Of a DNA stretch of 64,000 nt, positions 38,565-51,250 are shown piece by piece. Position numbers and translations under genes: made by a program. The stretch is taken from assembly GCA_013396635.1 (NCBI GenBank), contig WBMW01000802.1, positions 3,653,048 through 3,717,047 on the forward strand, given 5' to 3'. Within the stretch, counting starts at the first letter, position 1. Every line of letters begins with the position of its first letter. The notes under the pieces were generated by a model that saw nothing but the letters and a program-made list of their open reading frames with translations, was not told the origin of the DNA and did no database searches. Source of the stretch: Penelope pileata (Eukaryota > Chordata > Aves > Galliformes > Cracidae).

Positions 38565-40894
38565 GCAACATCTCCAGAGGAGATGCCTGCTGAAATGCAG
38601 CAATCCATCCATAAAGGACGTTCTCTTCCTTGCCTTCATTCCTGAGACCTGTTACCACTAGAACCTGCTCTGGAACCTGAAAGTTTGAGCAGGTTCTCAG
38701 CCACAGGTGATGGTAAATTGTGTTGTTAGGGGAGAAACTGTTGGCAATCTGTTCTCTTGTTCATAGTCAGTGGTGAACTAGCAGATATAAGGGGTGCGTG
38801 TATGTGTAGAATTCCTTTGGCCAAGCTGTGCATGTAATACCTTCTTGTAAAAAGTACCATTTAGTAAGTCCAGCATGTTCCCTTTTATTCTTTTGTCCTC
38901 TTTTACCCTTCATTTTGCCCTGCACTTCATTCTCTTTATACTTACCAAAGATCTGCTTGTCAAGGCTAACATTGGTAGGGATGCCAGGCAGGTGACGTGC
39001 TGTGGGGATAGCAGGGACATTCTTTGATTCTGGCATTCCCTCACAACCTGCTTCCAACTGTGCTGACAGCCTCAATTGGCTGTGCACTGAGCCAGGTCAT
39101 CAGTTTTTTGAACCTACTCTTTGCCTCCCAGTTTTCCTTTTTGTTTTCACCTTGTTTCCTGCCTGCCCTCTGCTTCCCCTCCGGAGAGCTGCTATGGAGG
39201 GGAGCGGGTGCAAGATACACTTGCTGACTGTGAAATATTTTCACAGAGCAGCCTTGTGGGAGGCTGAAAGGTGAGAATTGTTTTATTTTTCCTCAGTAAA
39301 CACTTGAAAAAGCAGCTTTCACAACGAAATAAATCTTCAGAAGTGATACTAGAAGTAAAAGTGAAAATTTTCCACAGCATGGAAAATGTACAGGCCAATG
39401 CATATTTTAATTATAGTCACAGAAAATCACACAAAGAAACCTGTGAAGTCCCCAGTTTTTAGATTCGATAACATTAGCTTTGTGAATTGCTCAGAGATAA
39501 GTGTTTTCATGCTGGGAAATCATCAGATTCCCCTGTGCTTGCCCTGTATCCGTAAAGCAAAACCAGCTCCTCTTTACACGTTTATCTAAAGCTTACTCTC
39601 CACTCCTGTAAGCTTCTTCACAAGTCAAGAGTGGAGCTGAGTTATTGATCACTCAGTAAGGTATTTTAGTAAGAAAAAAGAAAAAGGAAAACAACACTAG
39701 ATCCTATATCAGTATTTTAAACATCCAGCAAATGTATTTCACATGCTCTTAAGGCAATTGTTCATTAATTTAGCAGTAGATTTTTTTCTGCACAGCTCCA
39801 GTGATTCAGTGAGCTGGGTTTGTTCATGTATTGTGCCACCAGATTTAATTTCACCTACATGTTTTAACTTGAGAGACAGTGATGAGATAACCTGTACGCA
39901 GAGCATACGAGCTTTGTCCTGTAGCTAAAGCTTGATGAGCCAATTTGTATTGACCTTTGGAAATGTTTGGGCAAGCTCTTACATTATGAACATTTTGTTT
40001 TTAACATTCAGTGGTTTGCTAAGATTACTATTTGCCCTTCCCATTCTCATCTCCCTGCCTGCTCTGCCTTCACACTTCCTTCTCAAACGTAGTATATTTT
40101 TTCTGTATGTCCTTCTGCCTTTCTTTTTGTCTCTTTTCTTTTTTTTTCCCATCCTTTCTAGTTTGAATTTCTTTGTTCTCTTTCAACATCAAATAACCTT
40201 ACCCACATCATTACCCTGACTCTATAAAGCCTTCCAGGAGCAATCCTTCTCTGAGATTCCCTAATGTCAGAAATGAAACAAAACAACAGAACAGAGAGGC
40301 CAAATTAATGATAGATGCACCTTCTGAGTTTTGGTATTGAGCCTGCATTGTTTTGTTAGGCCTATGTGCTGTACTAAGTCTTTTGTTCATATGGTAGAGA
40401 TGTTTCCTGGAAAACTTACAATCTGAAAAGCATGATTGGAGAAAGCAATCAGTTGAAGAGGTTACCACATACCAGCACAGTATGTTGGACAAAAAAAGCC
40501 CCCTACTAGAAATGAAAAGGTTTTTTTATAGTTTAAATGGCACTGTTGAGTCTGTAGGAGGGATGCAAGCTTTGAGAAATCTGCAGAGGAATCATTTGCT
40601 TAAAGAGCTTCTCATGTGTAAGGGGCATGGGAAGGAAGGGAGGGGATTTGCATTGTTGGTGGAGGAAGGAGCCAGGGAAGTAATTTTACAAGAGATCAAG
40701 ACAGTTTCCTGGACTTTCTGATCCACATTCAATGGAGCTTCAAACCGGAACAAAGTATTTTGGATGACAGTCTGACCTTTTCAAAAGATGAAGGCATTTG
40801 TATCCTCCTTAAATATTTAAAGAATACAGTGAGCACTCTGAAAAGACTAAAGCATCAGACTAGGCAATTAAAAAAGAAGAATCTGCTGAGACAT
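38565..40894. other. Unique non-coding DNA
   Basis: No gene or further repeat is recognised up to the start of the large CR1 copy. Pyrimidine-rich stretches occur around 40060-40160. Confidence 0.65.
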
Positions 40895-42357
40895 TGTTTT
40901 TTCTGTCAGGCAAAGTCCCCAGTGACTGGAGAAAGGGAAACATCACTCTCATTTTTTAAGAAAGGGAGAAAGGAAGACTGGGGGAACCATAGGTCGGTGA
41001 GCCTCATGTCTGTACATGGGAAGATCATGGAACAGATCCTTCTGGAAGATACGTTAAGGCACATGTGAGATGAGGAGGTGATCTGAGACAGCCAGCGTGA
41101 TTTCACCAATGGCAGATCATGCCTGACCAATCTGGTGGCCTTCTATGTTGGAGTGATTGCATTGGTGGACAAAGGAAGAGCAACTGATGTAATCTACCTG
41201 GACTTATGCAAGGCCTTTGACGTGGTCCCACACCACATCCTTATCTCTGAGTTGGGAAGATATGGATTTGAAGGATGGACTATTCTGTGGATGAAGAATT
41301 GGTTGGAAGGCTGCAGCCAGAGGGTTGTGATCAACGGCTCTGTGTCTAGGTGGAGACCAGTGATGAGCAGTGTCCCCCAGAGGTCTGTCTTGGCACTGAT
41401 GCTCTTCAATATCAATGACATAGGCAGTGAAATCAAGTGTACCCTCCACAAGTTTGCTGATGACACCAAGCTGAGTGGTGTAGTTGACACAACAGAAGAA
41501 AGGGATGCCATCCAGAGAGACCTGGACAGGCTTGAAAAGCGGGCCCACGAGAACCTAGTGAGGTTCAACAAGGCCAAGTGCAAGGTGTTACACTTGAGTC
41601 AGGGCAATCCCAGACATGCGTACAGACTGGGAGAGGAGCTCGTTGAGAGCAGGCCTGCAAAGAAAGGCAGCTGGGGGTTCTGGTGGACAAAAAACTGAAT
41701 TTGAGCCAGCAGTGTGCTCTTGCAGCTTGGAAGGCCAATGGTATCCTGGGCTCCATCAGGAGAGAGGTGGCCAGCAGGGACAGGGAAGTGATTGTCCCTC
41801 TCTACTCTGCCCTCGTGAGGCCCCATCTGGAGTACTGTGTCCGGGTCTGGGCCCCCAATACAGGAAAGACGTGGAACTGCTGGAGAGGGTTCAGAGGAGG
41901 GCCACAAAGATGCTCAGAGGGCTGGAGCACCTCCCCGAAGAGGACAGACTGAGGGAGCTGGGCTTGTTCAGCATGGAGAAGAGAAGGCTGAGGGGGGACC
42001 TCATAGCAGTCTTCCAGTATTTAAAAGGAGATTATAAACAGGAGGGGAACCAACCTTTCACAGGGGTAGACAGTGATAGGACAAGGGGGAATGGTTTTAA
42101 GCTGAAGGAGGGAAGGTTTAGATTGGACATCAGGGGGAAGTTCTTTACCGAGAGAGTGGTGAGGTGCTGGAACAGGCTGCCCAGAGAGGTTGTGGATGCC
42201 CCGACCCTGGACATGTTCAAGAGCAGGCTGCATGGGGTCCTGGGCAACCTGATCTAGTACCTGATCTGGAGGTTGGTGTCCCTGCCTGTGGCAGGGGGGT
42301 TGGAACCTGAGGATCCTTGGGGTCCCTTCCAACCTGGGCCATTCTATGATTCTATGA
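40895..42357 (+). mobile_element. CR1 LINE, partial, with RT domain and 3' end
   Basis: This is the largest transposon in the window, about 1.46 kb. It covers the 3' half of ORF2 plus the short 3' untranslated tail, and ends in ATTCTATGATTCTATGA. The 5' end is truncated inside the RT region, at the segment coding for the PxDWKKGNITPIFKKGRKED motif. Sharp loss of CR1 similarity before about 40895 sets the boundary. Its tail (TACCTGATCTGGAGGTTGGTG) matches the antisense copy at 16.4 kb. Confidence 0.96.
40914..42257 (+). pseudogene. CR1 ORF2 reverse transcriptase, broken
   Basis: Motifs appear in the order of a CR1 RT. A finger region reading 'GNHRSVSLMSVHGKIMEQI' lies near 41000. Motif A is '[11 protein letters not shown]' with AFD at 41213-41221. 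The catalytic FADDTKL box is at 41453-41473. '[17 protein letters not shown]' lies near 41805-41860, then '[11 protein letters not shown]' and the C-terminal '[18 protein letters not shown]'. The reading frame is broken by TGA stops at 41066-41068 and 41084-41086. Frameshifts near 41683-41698 and near 41865 move the coding through three frames. The N-terminal endonuclease is absent. Catalytic residues are still visible, but no functional protein could be made. Confidence 0.93.
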
Positions 42358-45300
42358 CAGTAATTGCTTAAGCAAATGTGTCATAAAAAAGTGAACAACG
42401 TAAAAAAGGCCAGTGTTCCTAATTTGATGTTGAGAACCTGAGTACTGTTGCACTCAGTTTCTGCTAGAAATTGATGTGTGTGCATGGCAGTGTGTAATAC
42501 CCCCCTGTACTAATGAAGTAATGAGGCTACCGTCACAGTTCTACTTGGATAAAACTATTTCATTCAACCTCTGCCCATCCCATCACTGAGAACTGATGGG
42601 AAAACTAAGATTTATTGTGCTCTGTAAGTTTTTGAAAGCTCACAGTTTTTTCATGGCTGAAGATATTTCCAAAGGAGTTAATCATAAGATTTATCAACAC
42701 CAAAAATGTCCACTCCAAATCCTATTAATGCAAGGATTTTTGTCCTGAATTTGGAGATCTTTGATATAGCTAGTGATGCTTTTAATGTGCTTCAGAGACA
42801 CAGAAATGAGGAAGGCACAGGTCATTCAATAGTAGACATTCACAACTGAGAGAAGTCTAGGAAAATAATTGGCTTCAGAAGACTTTTGATTTGTGATTAA
42901 TTATTCACAGCACAATTTCTCTAGCCCATCTTGGTTTTACACTTTAATCTCTTCAATTTGTCTGGCCTTCATTGGTTTTATTTGTAAGTTCATTAAAATT
43001 AATCTTTCTGAAAAAGAAGTCTGACTTTGAATATAATCTAGCCTGTGCGATGAATGTGGACATTTCGCTTTGTTACATGCATATATATCTGGGGGAGCTG
43101 CATATGAAAGGGCAGTCATGTGGATTAGATGAATGTGCAATCAGTTATCTCTGAGTGTAATGTGTTACACAGCTTCCCTTGTACCAGACAATGGAGCATC
43201 TGTGTGGATGTGTTCCCCACGGCAGCGCTGCCTTCATAGAGCTATAAACTGCTTGAGAAAGATAAAAAGCACTACTATGAATGGCTTCAAATTATTTATA
43301 AGTGGAATGCAGGTACGAAGCTGGGGTATACCTTAGGTGCTGAATTTGGTTTCTTGGTGCTCAATACATCCTGCTTTCTTTCTTCTGGCTTTTGTATTTT
43401 AGAGCTGGAGTTGCACCATCATTTTAATATTCAGAAATTCCTCTGGCACATCAAGAGGGCAGCTCGTTTCTCCCTCCTTCCTTGCTTACAGGCCACACAT
43501 CCCCTGCACTGGTGCTTACGTTCCTGCTGCTGTATAGTGGACAATGCAGTGTGGCTTTGGGAAGGGGATCAGTTGGCAGCTAGATGGGTTTCTGGCTCTA
43601 GCTCAGTTTTCTCACCACAGGTTTTGGTACAAAGGAGGGAGAGGTGGACTGTGGCAGGAAAGCATGCCTACAAGCAGCCTGTGTTTCTGCTGCTGGAAGC
43701 ATCAGCAGTTTAGCTTTATTTATAGATGCAGGTTAATGTTGTGGTTTATCAAAAGTAGCTGAAAGGATTGAAAGGGCATTTAGGACATCAGTATTATGCC
43801 ACGTGGATTTAGGTACTAATCAAGGCTAATGCATGGTTTCCTACAGTGATAATTTAAAATACTGGTTGATGGAAAAAAAAAAAGAAATACTATTTTTGGC
43901 AATTTTAATAGTCTAGTTCCAGGACCCCCGCTGGTATATTTGACTGGGAAGAAGTGTAGGATCTCCTCTGATTTGGGATTTGCCAGGTGCTCTGTTATAT
44001 AGCTATTTGCTTGAGTTTCATGCACCTTCTTTTGATCTCTTTAGAAGTATTTCTGTACCCATCTGCAGGTACATTCTTGATTAGGTATCAGTATTTCATC
44101 TGAGCCTTTTTCAAAATTATAATGATGCTCTGCTAGTACATATTCCAGGAGGAATGCATATCACCTTGTTTTAGTTGCTATGAAATCATTACTTTGTTTT
44201 CTGCCTCTACAGATTTTAAATGTGCTTTTTGACTCAGCTAAATATTGTTGAACTTATTATTTATTTTTTTTTTTGAACAAAATAATGAATCTGAATTGAT
44301 ATTTCTTAATTAGCAATCCCTGGTCTTTGCTCACAAAAGTCACTTTGAAAATAAATCTAACCAAGATTGCTATCTTGCTAGAGGTAATCAGTTTTTTTTC
44401 TGTATGTAAGAATGTTCCAGATGTTCCCCAGGTTTTAGTGCTGATAGCGGAATGGTTGGCAGCAGATGGGGAAGAGTTTGGGGCATAAGTCCTCAAAAGA
44501 AAAGGACTTAGTTTTCAAAAGAAGAGGCAACTTTGCATTGCCCAGTATGGAGCAGAAGCAAGGGAAAATATAGTGTGTAACTTGTGTGAAGGGAGATATA
44601 TCATGCTAGTAGTCACACTGTTGTTCAGGCATGCTGTTTGCATCCAACTCAGCTGAGGATCAGTTTGCTTTATTCTTATGTTTCTGAACTTGGCATGAGG
44701 GAAGAAGGGAAAGCATAATCATTCCAGGGTCCTGTGATAATACTCCAATCCATCACAAGTCTTAGTGGAACATTTCAGAATTACACAAAGATTGGCTTTT
44801 ATTTAGTCTCAGGTCCTAAAATGGGAAAGCAGCAGTCCAGCCTTCCACTGATGTGACAAAATATCCCACATAGGTAAGAGAACGTCTTGCAGATGAATGA
44901 CAGAAGTTGGAATTATCTGAGAGCTTCCAGTGGTGGGCTGTAACTGAATATAGGAGAAGTGAGGTTTCACGAAGGAAAATGAGCAATATGAGCTGTTCAT
45001 TAATTGTTGCTGATAAATAATGTTTGGAGCTTTACGTCTAGTATTTAGCTGCATACCTTTCTTTACTTCCTAATGTTTAATATTACAATTTGTAGCACTG
45101 AAGGGGGGGGAGAAAAAAAGCAAACCTTAAACCCACTTGAATTATCCTGTTATCTATCTGAATATTAATTTCTTGCACATTACAGATATCTCCAAAATCA
45201 TATGGGAGCACACATTAATCCTAACATCTATTTAATTTTGGAATTTGTTTGATATGAGAGGTGGTACTCAGTGATTGCATACATATTTGTACTTACATGG

Positions 45301-46488
45301 TTGCTTCTTTTAGTATACTATGTTCTAACGTGGGTTTTAGATATCTGTAACCAGTAACATGACGTTTGAATAGACACGGAGCATTAAACATCTTTAAGTT
45401 TGATCAGAGTCCATCTGATTTGGTATGTGCTATTCACACAACGTAGGTTTTAGACATCAATGTTCTCCTGGCTTTAACTAAAAGGAAAATAAAAATCTGC
45501 TGCTTATTTCAGATGTGTTTCATTGGGAATTGATTTCAGTGTCACTTATTCTTAGGTATTCGGATAGAACTTGCTTTCCAGGTGAATTTTTCAGAAGAGC
45601 CTACATACACAAAAATAAACTAGCAGAGACTTGTGGCAGAACAGCATTTTCACTGTAGATGAGGTTGTGAACCATTTTTAGTTTAAAGTTTCACGATCCA
45701 AAGATCTCTAAAATGTATATGTGTACTCAGTTATATATTTTAGGCATGTATGAGCATGTGGAATTCATGTGATTGATTTGAGGTCTCTCAGAGAATGCAG
45801 TTCTGGAGTACATGCCTTACCTGTCGATGCTAGAGCTGTTTCAGTTCTTGAACAAATTTTATTGCAAAGGTGAATTTTGGTTTGATTGGACCTCTAATGC
45901 TCTGGATGACATGGTATTTCCAACCAACCCATGAGAAACTATGCAAAATTATAACTAAAGTGATATTTAATAACAAAGTTGGATCCTCTTAGTATGTGTT
46001 ATTATGGGTTTAAAAAAAATGATTCAAACTATTTGTGGTCAAAAAATTTACATTAATTGGCTCGAGTGGTTCAAATACTTCAAGCTTGCTAGTGTTCATG
46101 TCAGTGTAAGCTGAAGTTGCCACTGAACCTTTTCTAAAACCTCTGTTCTCTGGGACCAGACCAAATGTAATGAAATCAGAAATAAAAACAAACATGTCGT
46201 CTTGTAATATGCCTTTGTCAAAACATTTTTGTTCCTTTGGGAAAGATGAATACAGCAGAAAATTCAGAAAATGTTTGCTCCGTTGGTGACCCCGGGGCCT
46301 ATTTTCTGTAGTGCACTACCGAACTGTGCTAGTTAATCCTAACGCACATAATGTATCTGGAATGCTGCAGATTATTCCCATTGTTGAGCTGTGCCAAGAA
46401 CAGCAGAATTTAACTTTTCAGAGGTTTGCTTTAACACTGAACTTGAGATTCAGAAAGGGGACATGATATTATCAGGCAATGATTCCCG

Positions 46489-46505
46489 CCCCCCCCCCCC
46501 CCCCC
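46489..46505. repeat. Poly-C run (17 C)
   Basis: Seventeen consecutive C, preceded by CCCG and followed by A5. The G-rich complementary strand could form quadruplex structures. Such runs often cause sequencing errors, so the exact length is uncertain. Confidence 0.9.
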
Positions 46506-48426
46506 AAAAATACTGTCTTCAGCTCAACCTTTTATGTATTACCAGTGTTAAACAAATGCTAATCTTCAACTGTACTTGCTTTACCAATTGCCTTAGCGTA
46601 CAAAATTTTCAGCTAGTATGTTCAGAGTTTCACAGATTTAAAGATACACTAATGGCTAATTAAAGAGTTTTTTAATTTTTGTGTTGCTTGCATGAATGTA
46701 TTTCAGGCTTGTACAGTCTAGGGATTGCTTATGAGGTTGGCAGTACCCTATACCTAGAGAGTTAAATTTGCTTTGTGTGTGAATATGTTAGCAGAATTTT
46801 CTTACAATATGGCATACTTGAAAAAAACCCCAGAAAATTGGAAATCTTTGAATAGCCATGCATTAATATTCCTCCCAGAAAGTGGGCCATTTTGGCCTTC
46901 AGGTAGTGCATGATAGAAGAATGGTGATTGCTACCTTTCTGGTTTATGGCTTCATCTTTATTCACTGAGTGTCTCCCACCATCAGCTCACTGCATGTGAA
47001 TGTCTACTCACCATTTGTCCCAAATGATCTAGCCAATATTGTCTTTTTTCCAAACAGACTGAAATTGGGCAGTCAAATGGAAACTCCTATTCACAGTTTG
47101 AGATGAAAAAACTATGAAATGCTCCATTAATCATTTAGTTTGACCTTCATTCTAACTACAATGAAGAAAGAGTCAACATTTTGCCATCTGTAAGGTTTAA
47201 GCATTTGGGATTGATCTTGAATGGGATAAAGTCATCAGTGATATGATACAGGACTACTGAAGGCTTAAATAAATAACTCGTCTTGTAATAATCTGCAATA
47301 CATAGTACTTCTAGGCACTGTATTTAAATTTCATTTTTGAAATACCTCTCACTGCTGGGAGCTTTGTCTGTTTGCTGAGAAACTTGGAAAGGCTGCTGGT
47401 TTGACTATCCAGTATTTAATTGCACTCTTTATAATGCTGTGAATTTCAGTAATGCTAACTTACGCAAGAATTATTTTTAATGTCTGTAAAGTAAAAATAC
47501 TGCTTTGTGCAGTTTCATTAGTTGGTGCCAATAACATTCTTCTCTTGGTGTGAAATGATCCCAGATACAAATCCCACTTGGAGACGTGGACATCTTATGT
47601 CAATTGTCTCAACATCTTGACGTGGTGTCTTTTGTTTTCAAGTGAGTTGTTGAGCCATAATCATGCATCAAGTGTGAATTCTGACACTACAGGCACACTA
47701 TATGAAAAAGTGTAGAGGTATTTAAGATGCAATGTAATTTATATTTTTCTTTTGTAATACTAGCTTGACAACCTTTATAATTAGGACAGAGCCTCTATGG
47801 AAACAAGCATTGGTATTCAAAGAGCTTTCTATTATAAGTGTCTCCATTAAGTAAATAGATGTAGGAGTCATAGCAAAGCAATTTGTTGTTTAGCTGTATA
47901 GAACAGCAGTGATTTGTGCTTATTGAATTTTAAAATAGAGCAGAAAAAGTTAGAGCAAAATTTAGGAAATCACTATGCAGTTCTTGTTCACTGTTACAAA
48001 AAGTTGAGTGATGCATACAAATAGCACTAATTAATTTTTCAGTAGGAAACCGATGCTTTATGCATACTGATTCTTCCAATGCTGGCATGAAATTGGTTAC
48101 ACTAGTTATGTACTGGGAGCAGGAGGCATTACTGCAGAGAATTATAATGCACGTAGAAAGGTGTTATGTCATCAGTACTTCTTGGATGTATTGTCTCATT
48201 GGCCAAAAGTATCAAAAATGGAGAAATGTAGTGTTCTGTTTTTACTTGCTTTACTTTGAAAATGTATGAAGTTTGAAGTACAATTTACTGATTTTTACTT
48301 TAAGTTAGTTGGACTATTATCACTCTGTAAAACATGGAAGGATTGCTGTAGTACTTGAATCAGGGGAGACAGCAATCTAAGGGCAATAATAGTCTTTAAA
48401 AGAACTGAACTTGTTGCTTATCAAAT

Positions 48427-48455
48427 TATTTGTCAGTACTTAAAACTGACAAATA
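48427..48455. repeat. Short perfect inverted repeat
   Basis: Arms TATTTGTCAGT and ACTGACAAATA (11 bp each, perfect) are separated by a 7-base loop. No function is assigned. Confidence 0.6.
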
Positions 48456-51179
48456 GTTTAATACTAGTTTTTAATAAGATTTTGTGGTTTTGTGGAATTC
48501 ATAGAATTCTATTCTATCTGTAGAGTTCCTTTCTTTCTATTAATGAATGAAAAATGAAGACTAAGAGTCCTTTTTTTTTTTTTCTTTTATCAGACTAAGA
48601 TATCCAAGATAATAAGCCTTTAAAATCATTAAGAGGTAGTTAAGGGCTGCAGCTGGTAGTGTTCTTTCTTTGTGTTTACCTTTTTTTCAAAATCAGTGAA
48701 AAGCAGGAAGGTGTATGAAATTCCTGTATTGCAGGAATCTGAATTTGATCATTCTGATGATACGGAGAGTAAATTTTCTGTAATGTTTTTACAGCAGAAA
48801 AATGTGTTATGATAGTAAATGAGTCATGTTATCTAAGACTTCAGGTCATTGAAGCAATGCCTTTTCACATCCGTTATGGATTTAGCCCATTAAGTACTTA
48901 TCACCTTTGGGTGACATAGCATGAGAAAATAGAAAAGCACAGTTCCTTACAGAGCATAGAATATAAAAATTTTGGTGCAGTTCTCACAATCACTGTCACT
49001 TTCCACTTCCCTTTGATATAGCTGTGTGTACTTTTCCAGGGACAAAAGTATACACTGTACAAAATTAGCACTTGGTGAGGTACTCATCTTTCACCAAATA
49101 AAATCTTTCTGTAGCTCATGCTGAAATAACTTGGAACCAATTTAGAGTTGGCATGTTTGTGGCTTTATGAATTAAGCAAACTGTATTCATGTCTTTGCAA
49201 AATGTCTAAATTATGGTTAATGTCTTGCCTGCAGCCTCTAGGATGACTTGTCCGGTCACAGAACAATTAGAGAGTCATCTTCCCCTGCCCATGTCAAAGT
49301 GCTTATTCTTCAAGCTGCTGTGGTAATCTGTTTCTTAAGAAAGGGATGACTGGCTATTGATATATATGACAGCAGACATTTGGTTCAAAGTCTTGGAGAT
49401 GTTGAGCAACCTGACCTCAGAATGTAACAAGAGAAATGTAATGTTCTGGGCATTAGTGAAAAAATTACTATTGATTTCATTGAATGCAGGAGCTTAACTG
49501 TTAGATATGTAGAGCACGACACAAATTTCAGTGTTAACATTACCAGTGTGCCCCAAGACACGGCTGATTTCTCGCTCATTTGCAGACCTTTCTTTATGCC
49601 TCCTTTAGAAAGTTCCCCCGTAGCTTAATTGGAAGATACAGAATGATTTGGAATGTTTCTGAAATTTCCTTTGTAATTCTCTCTGGCAATTGCAATTCAT
49701 CCTGCCAGGCAAAGGGCTTGAGCAGTTTTCACCAAGCTCATGTGTCAGGACCATTCTCAAGCATACATTGGTGCTGTGTCAAGCTCTGGGAGTAGGACAG
49801 ATTTTCACAGCACAGCTCTGATGCCCTAATGCATAGCCATGGCCTTTTTAGTAGGCCAAGACCTTTCCCCAGCTGGAAAATTTGAGCCAAACTGAGAATT
49901 AGCTAAGTGTTTCTAATGATTTTTCAGTCCTACCTCCTTTGTAACAAAGCACTCAGCTGAACAGACCTACTATATAAAATTACATTTCTTGATCTGTACT
50001 ATTGGGGATGCATTAAGTGATTAAATGACTTATTCATTCTTTTTACAACTCAGAATGCATGCTCCTCTCTGATGGTGGTACAGAATTTCTCTAGATGTAA
50101 ATTAGTTTAGTGTGAAGAACGAGATTTAAATCCAGTTCCTTGAAGAGATAACTGAAGCTGTGTTGGTGGACTGTGTTAATCTTAGAATAATAGCAGCTCA
50201 GAAGAAAACAGTTTCTATGTGAAAGAAAAACCATCCAGGCAACCCAAACAAAAATTTATTGTCAGATGGTAAGGATGAGGTAAGGTAACACAATGAATTG
50301 AAAGTGATATCTTACTGGTAATACTACAGCATTAATAAAGGCAATGAGCTTGTAATAAAACAACATCTGAAGAATTTTGACCTGTTTATAAATATAAGTT
50401 CATGTGTTGCGACGCGAAGGCTCGGACAAACATTCATGTGCATCTGAATGATTTTGTTGACAGCAGTTATTATAGTCCAGTAAACTGGAGTGCACTTTGT
50501 GACAGAGAGGAGGGTGTTGTTGTTTCACTGTGTTTTAAACCCCTATATGCGAACCTGTTCTCTGCATTGTATGGACAAGCCTTTGTGTAGAATGAATCCC
50601 TGCAATTCCTTTCATGGCCAGTTTATTCCCTCCTTTAACAACATGTCTCCTTTTACACTTATTTTGAGTATGACACTGGCCCAAACTGCCTCATCTCCTC
50701 CTTTTAGACTTTTGTCTCAGATTTTTCTCTCCAGCTTATTGTGGCAGCTTGTTATTCTTCCATGTTGGCTTTCTTATTTTTTAAGTTCTAATCTAGGCTT
50801 TGTAGCTTGCATTTTGTGTAGAATATTCTAGAGTATCTGAAATATTTATCTGTCCATGTCTCTGTATTTCCAAGTCATTAACAATTTTATTACTGCTTCT
50901 CATTCCATTAACTATGGGTTTATATTATCAGTAAGTCTTTTTTACCTATTTACCTCCTTCTGAGTCTTTGATTAATTTTAATATAGACCACTTTTGGATT
51001 CAAGCTATTACTCACTCTTTTTAGTTCTCTCTTCTAGGACTATAAATAATCCTTTACCAGAAAGGCTTATTCTTAAAAGGTTTACTCTCACCTTTCCTGC
51101 AACGTATAAAAGAAGCATTCTCATTCCCTCTCATCTGGGCTTTATCTTTACAACCCTTTCATTTTTTTTTTGCTTGCAT

Positions 51180-51250
51180 TCTTTAGATTCTCTCTAATTT
51201 ATTAATATCCTTTTTGTAATAAGCGCAATACTTTAAAGTACAGGTGCTAA
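51180..51250 (-). mobile_element. Probable ancient CR1-type LINE scrap, antisense
   Basis: The minus strand reads TATTACAAAAAGGATATTAA followed by ATTAGAGAGAATCTAAAGAATGC. This lines up with the CR1 segment CATTACAAGAAGGACATTGAGG..CTGGAGAGGGTTCAGAGAAGG (coding [16 protein letters not shown]). Only about 70 bp align convincingly by eye. The flanking DNA toward 51000 may be more of the same element but is too diverged to call. Confidence 0.5.

Larger units (their letters stand above)
42358..51179. other. Unique AT-rich non-coding DNA
   Basis: No gene or confident transposon is seen across about 8.8 kb. A 17-base C-run lies at 46489-46505, a small hairpin at 48427-48455 and a local CpG cluster at 50408-50425. 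Several frames of 60-120 codons occur (for example 43354-43713) but show no domain or splice support. Confidence 0.65.

Noticed and set aside
43354..43713. 119-codon Cys/Trp/His-containing open frame
   Set aside because: No spaced Cys/His pattern of a known finger and no exon signals; overlaps other chance frames.
49611..49645. CCCCGTAGCTTAATTGGAAGA resembled a tRNA 5' part
   Set aside because: No matching acceptor arm, anticodon stem or T-loop follows.
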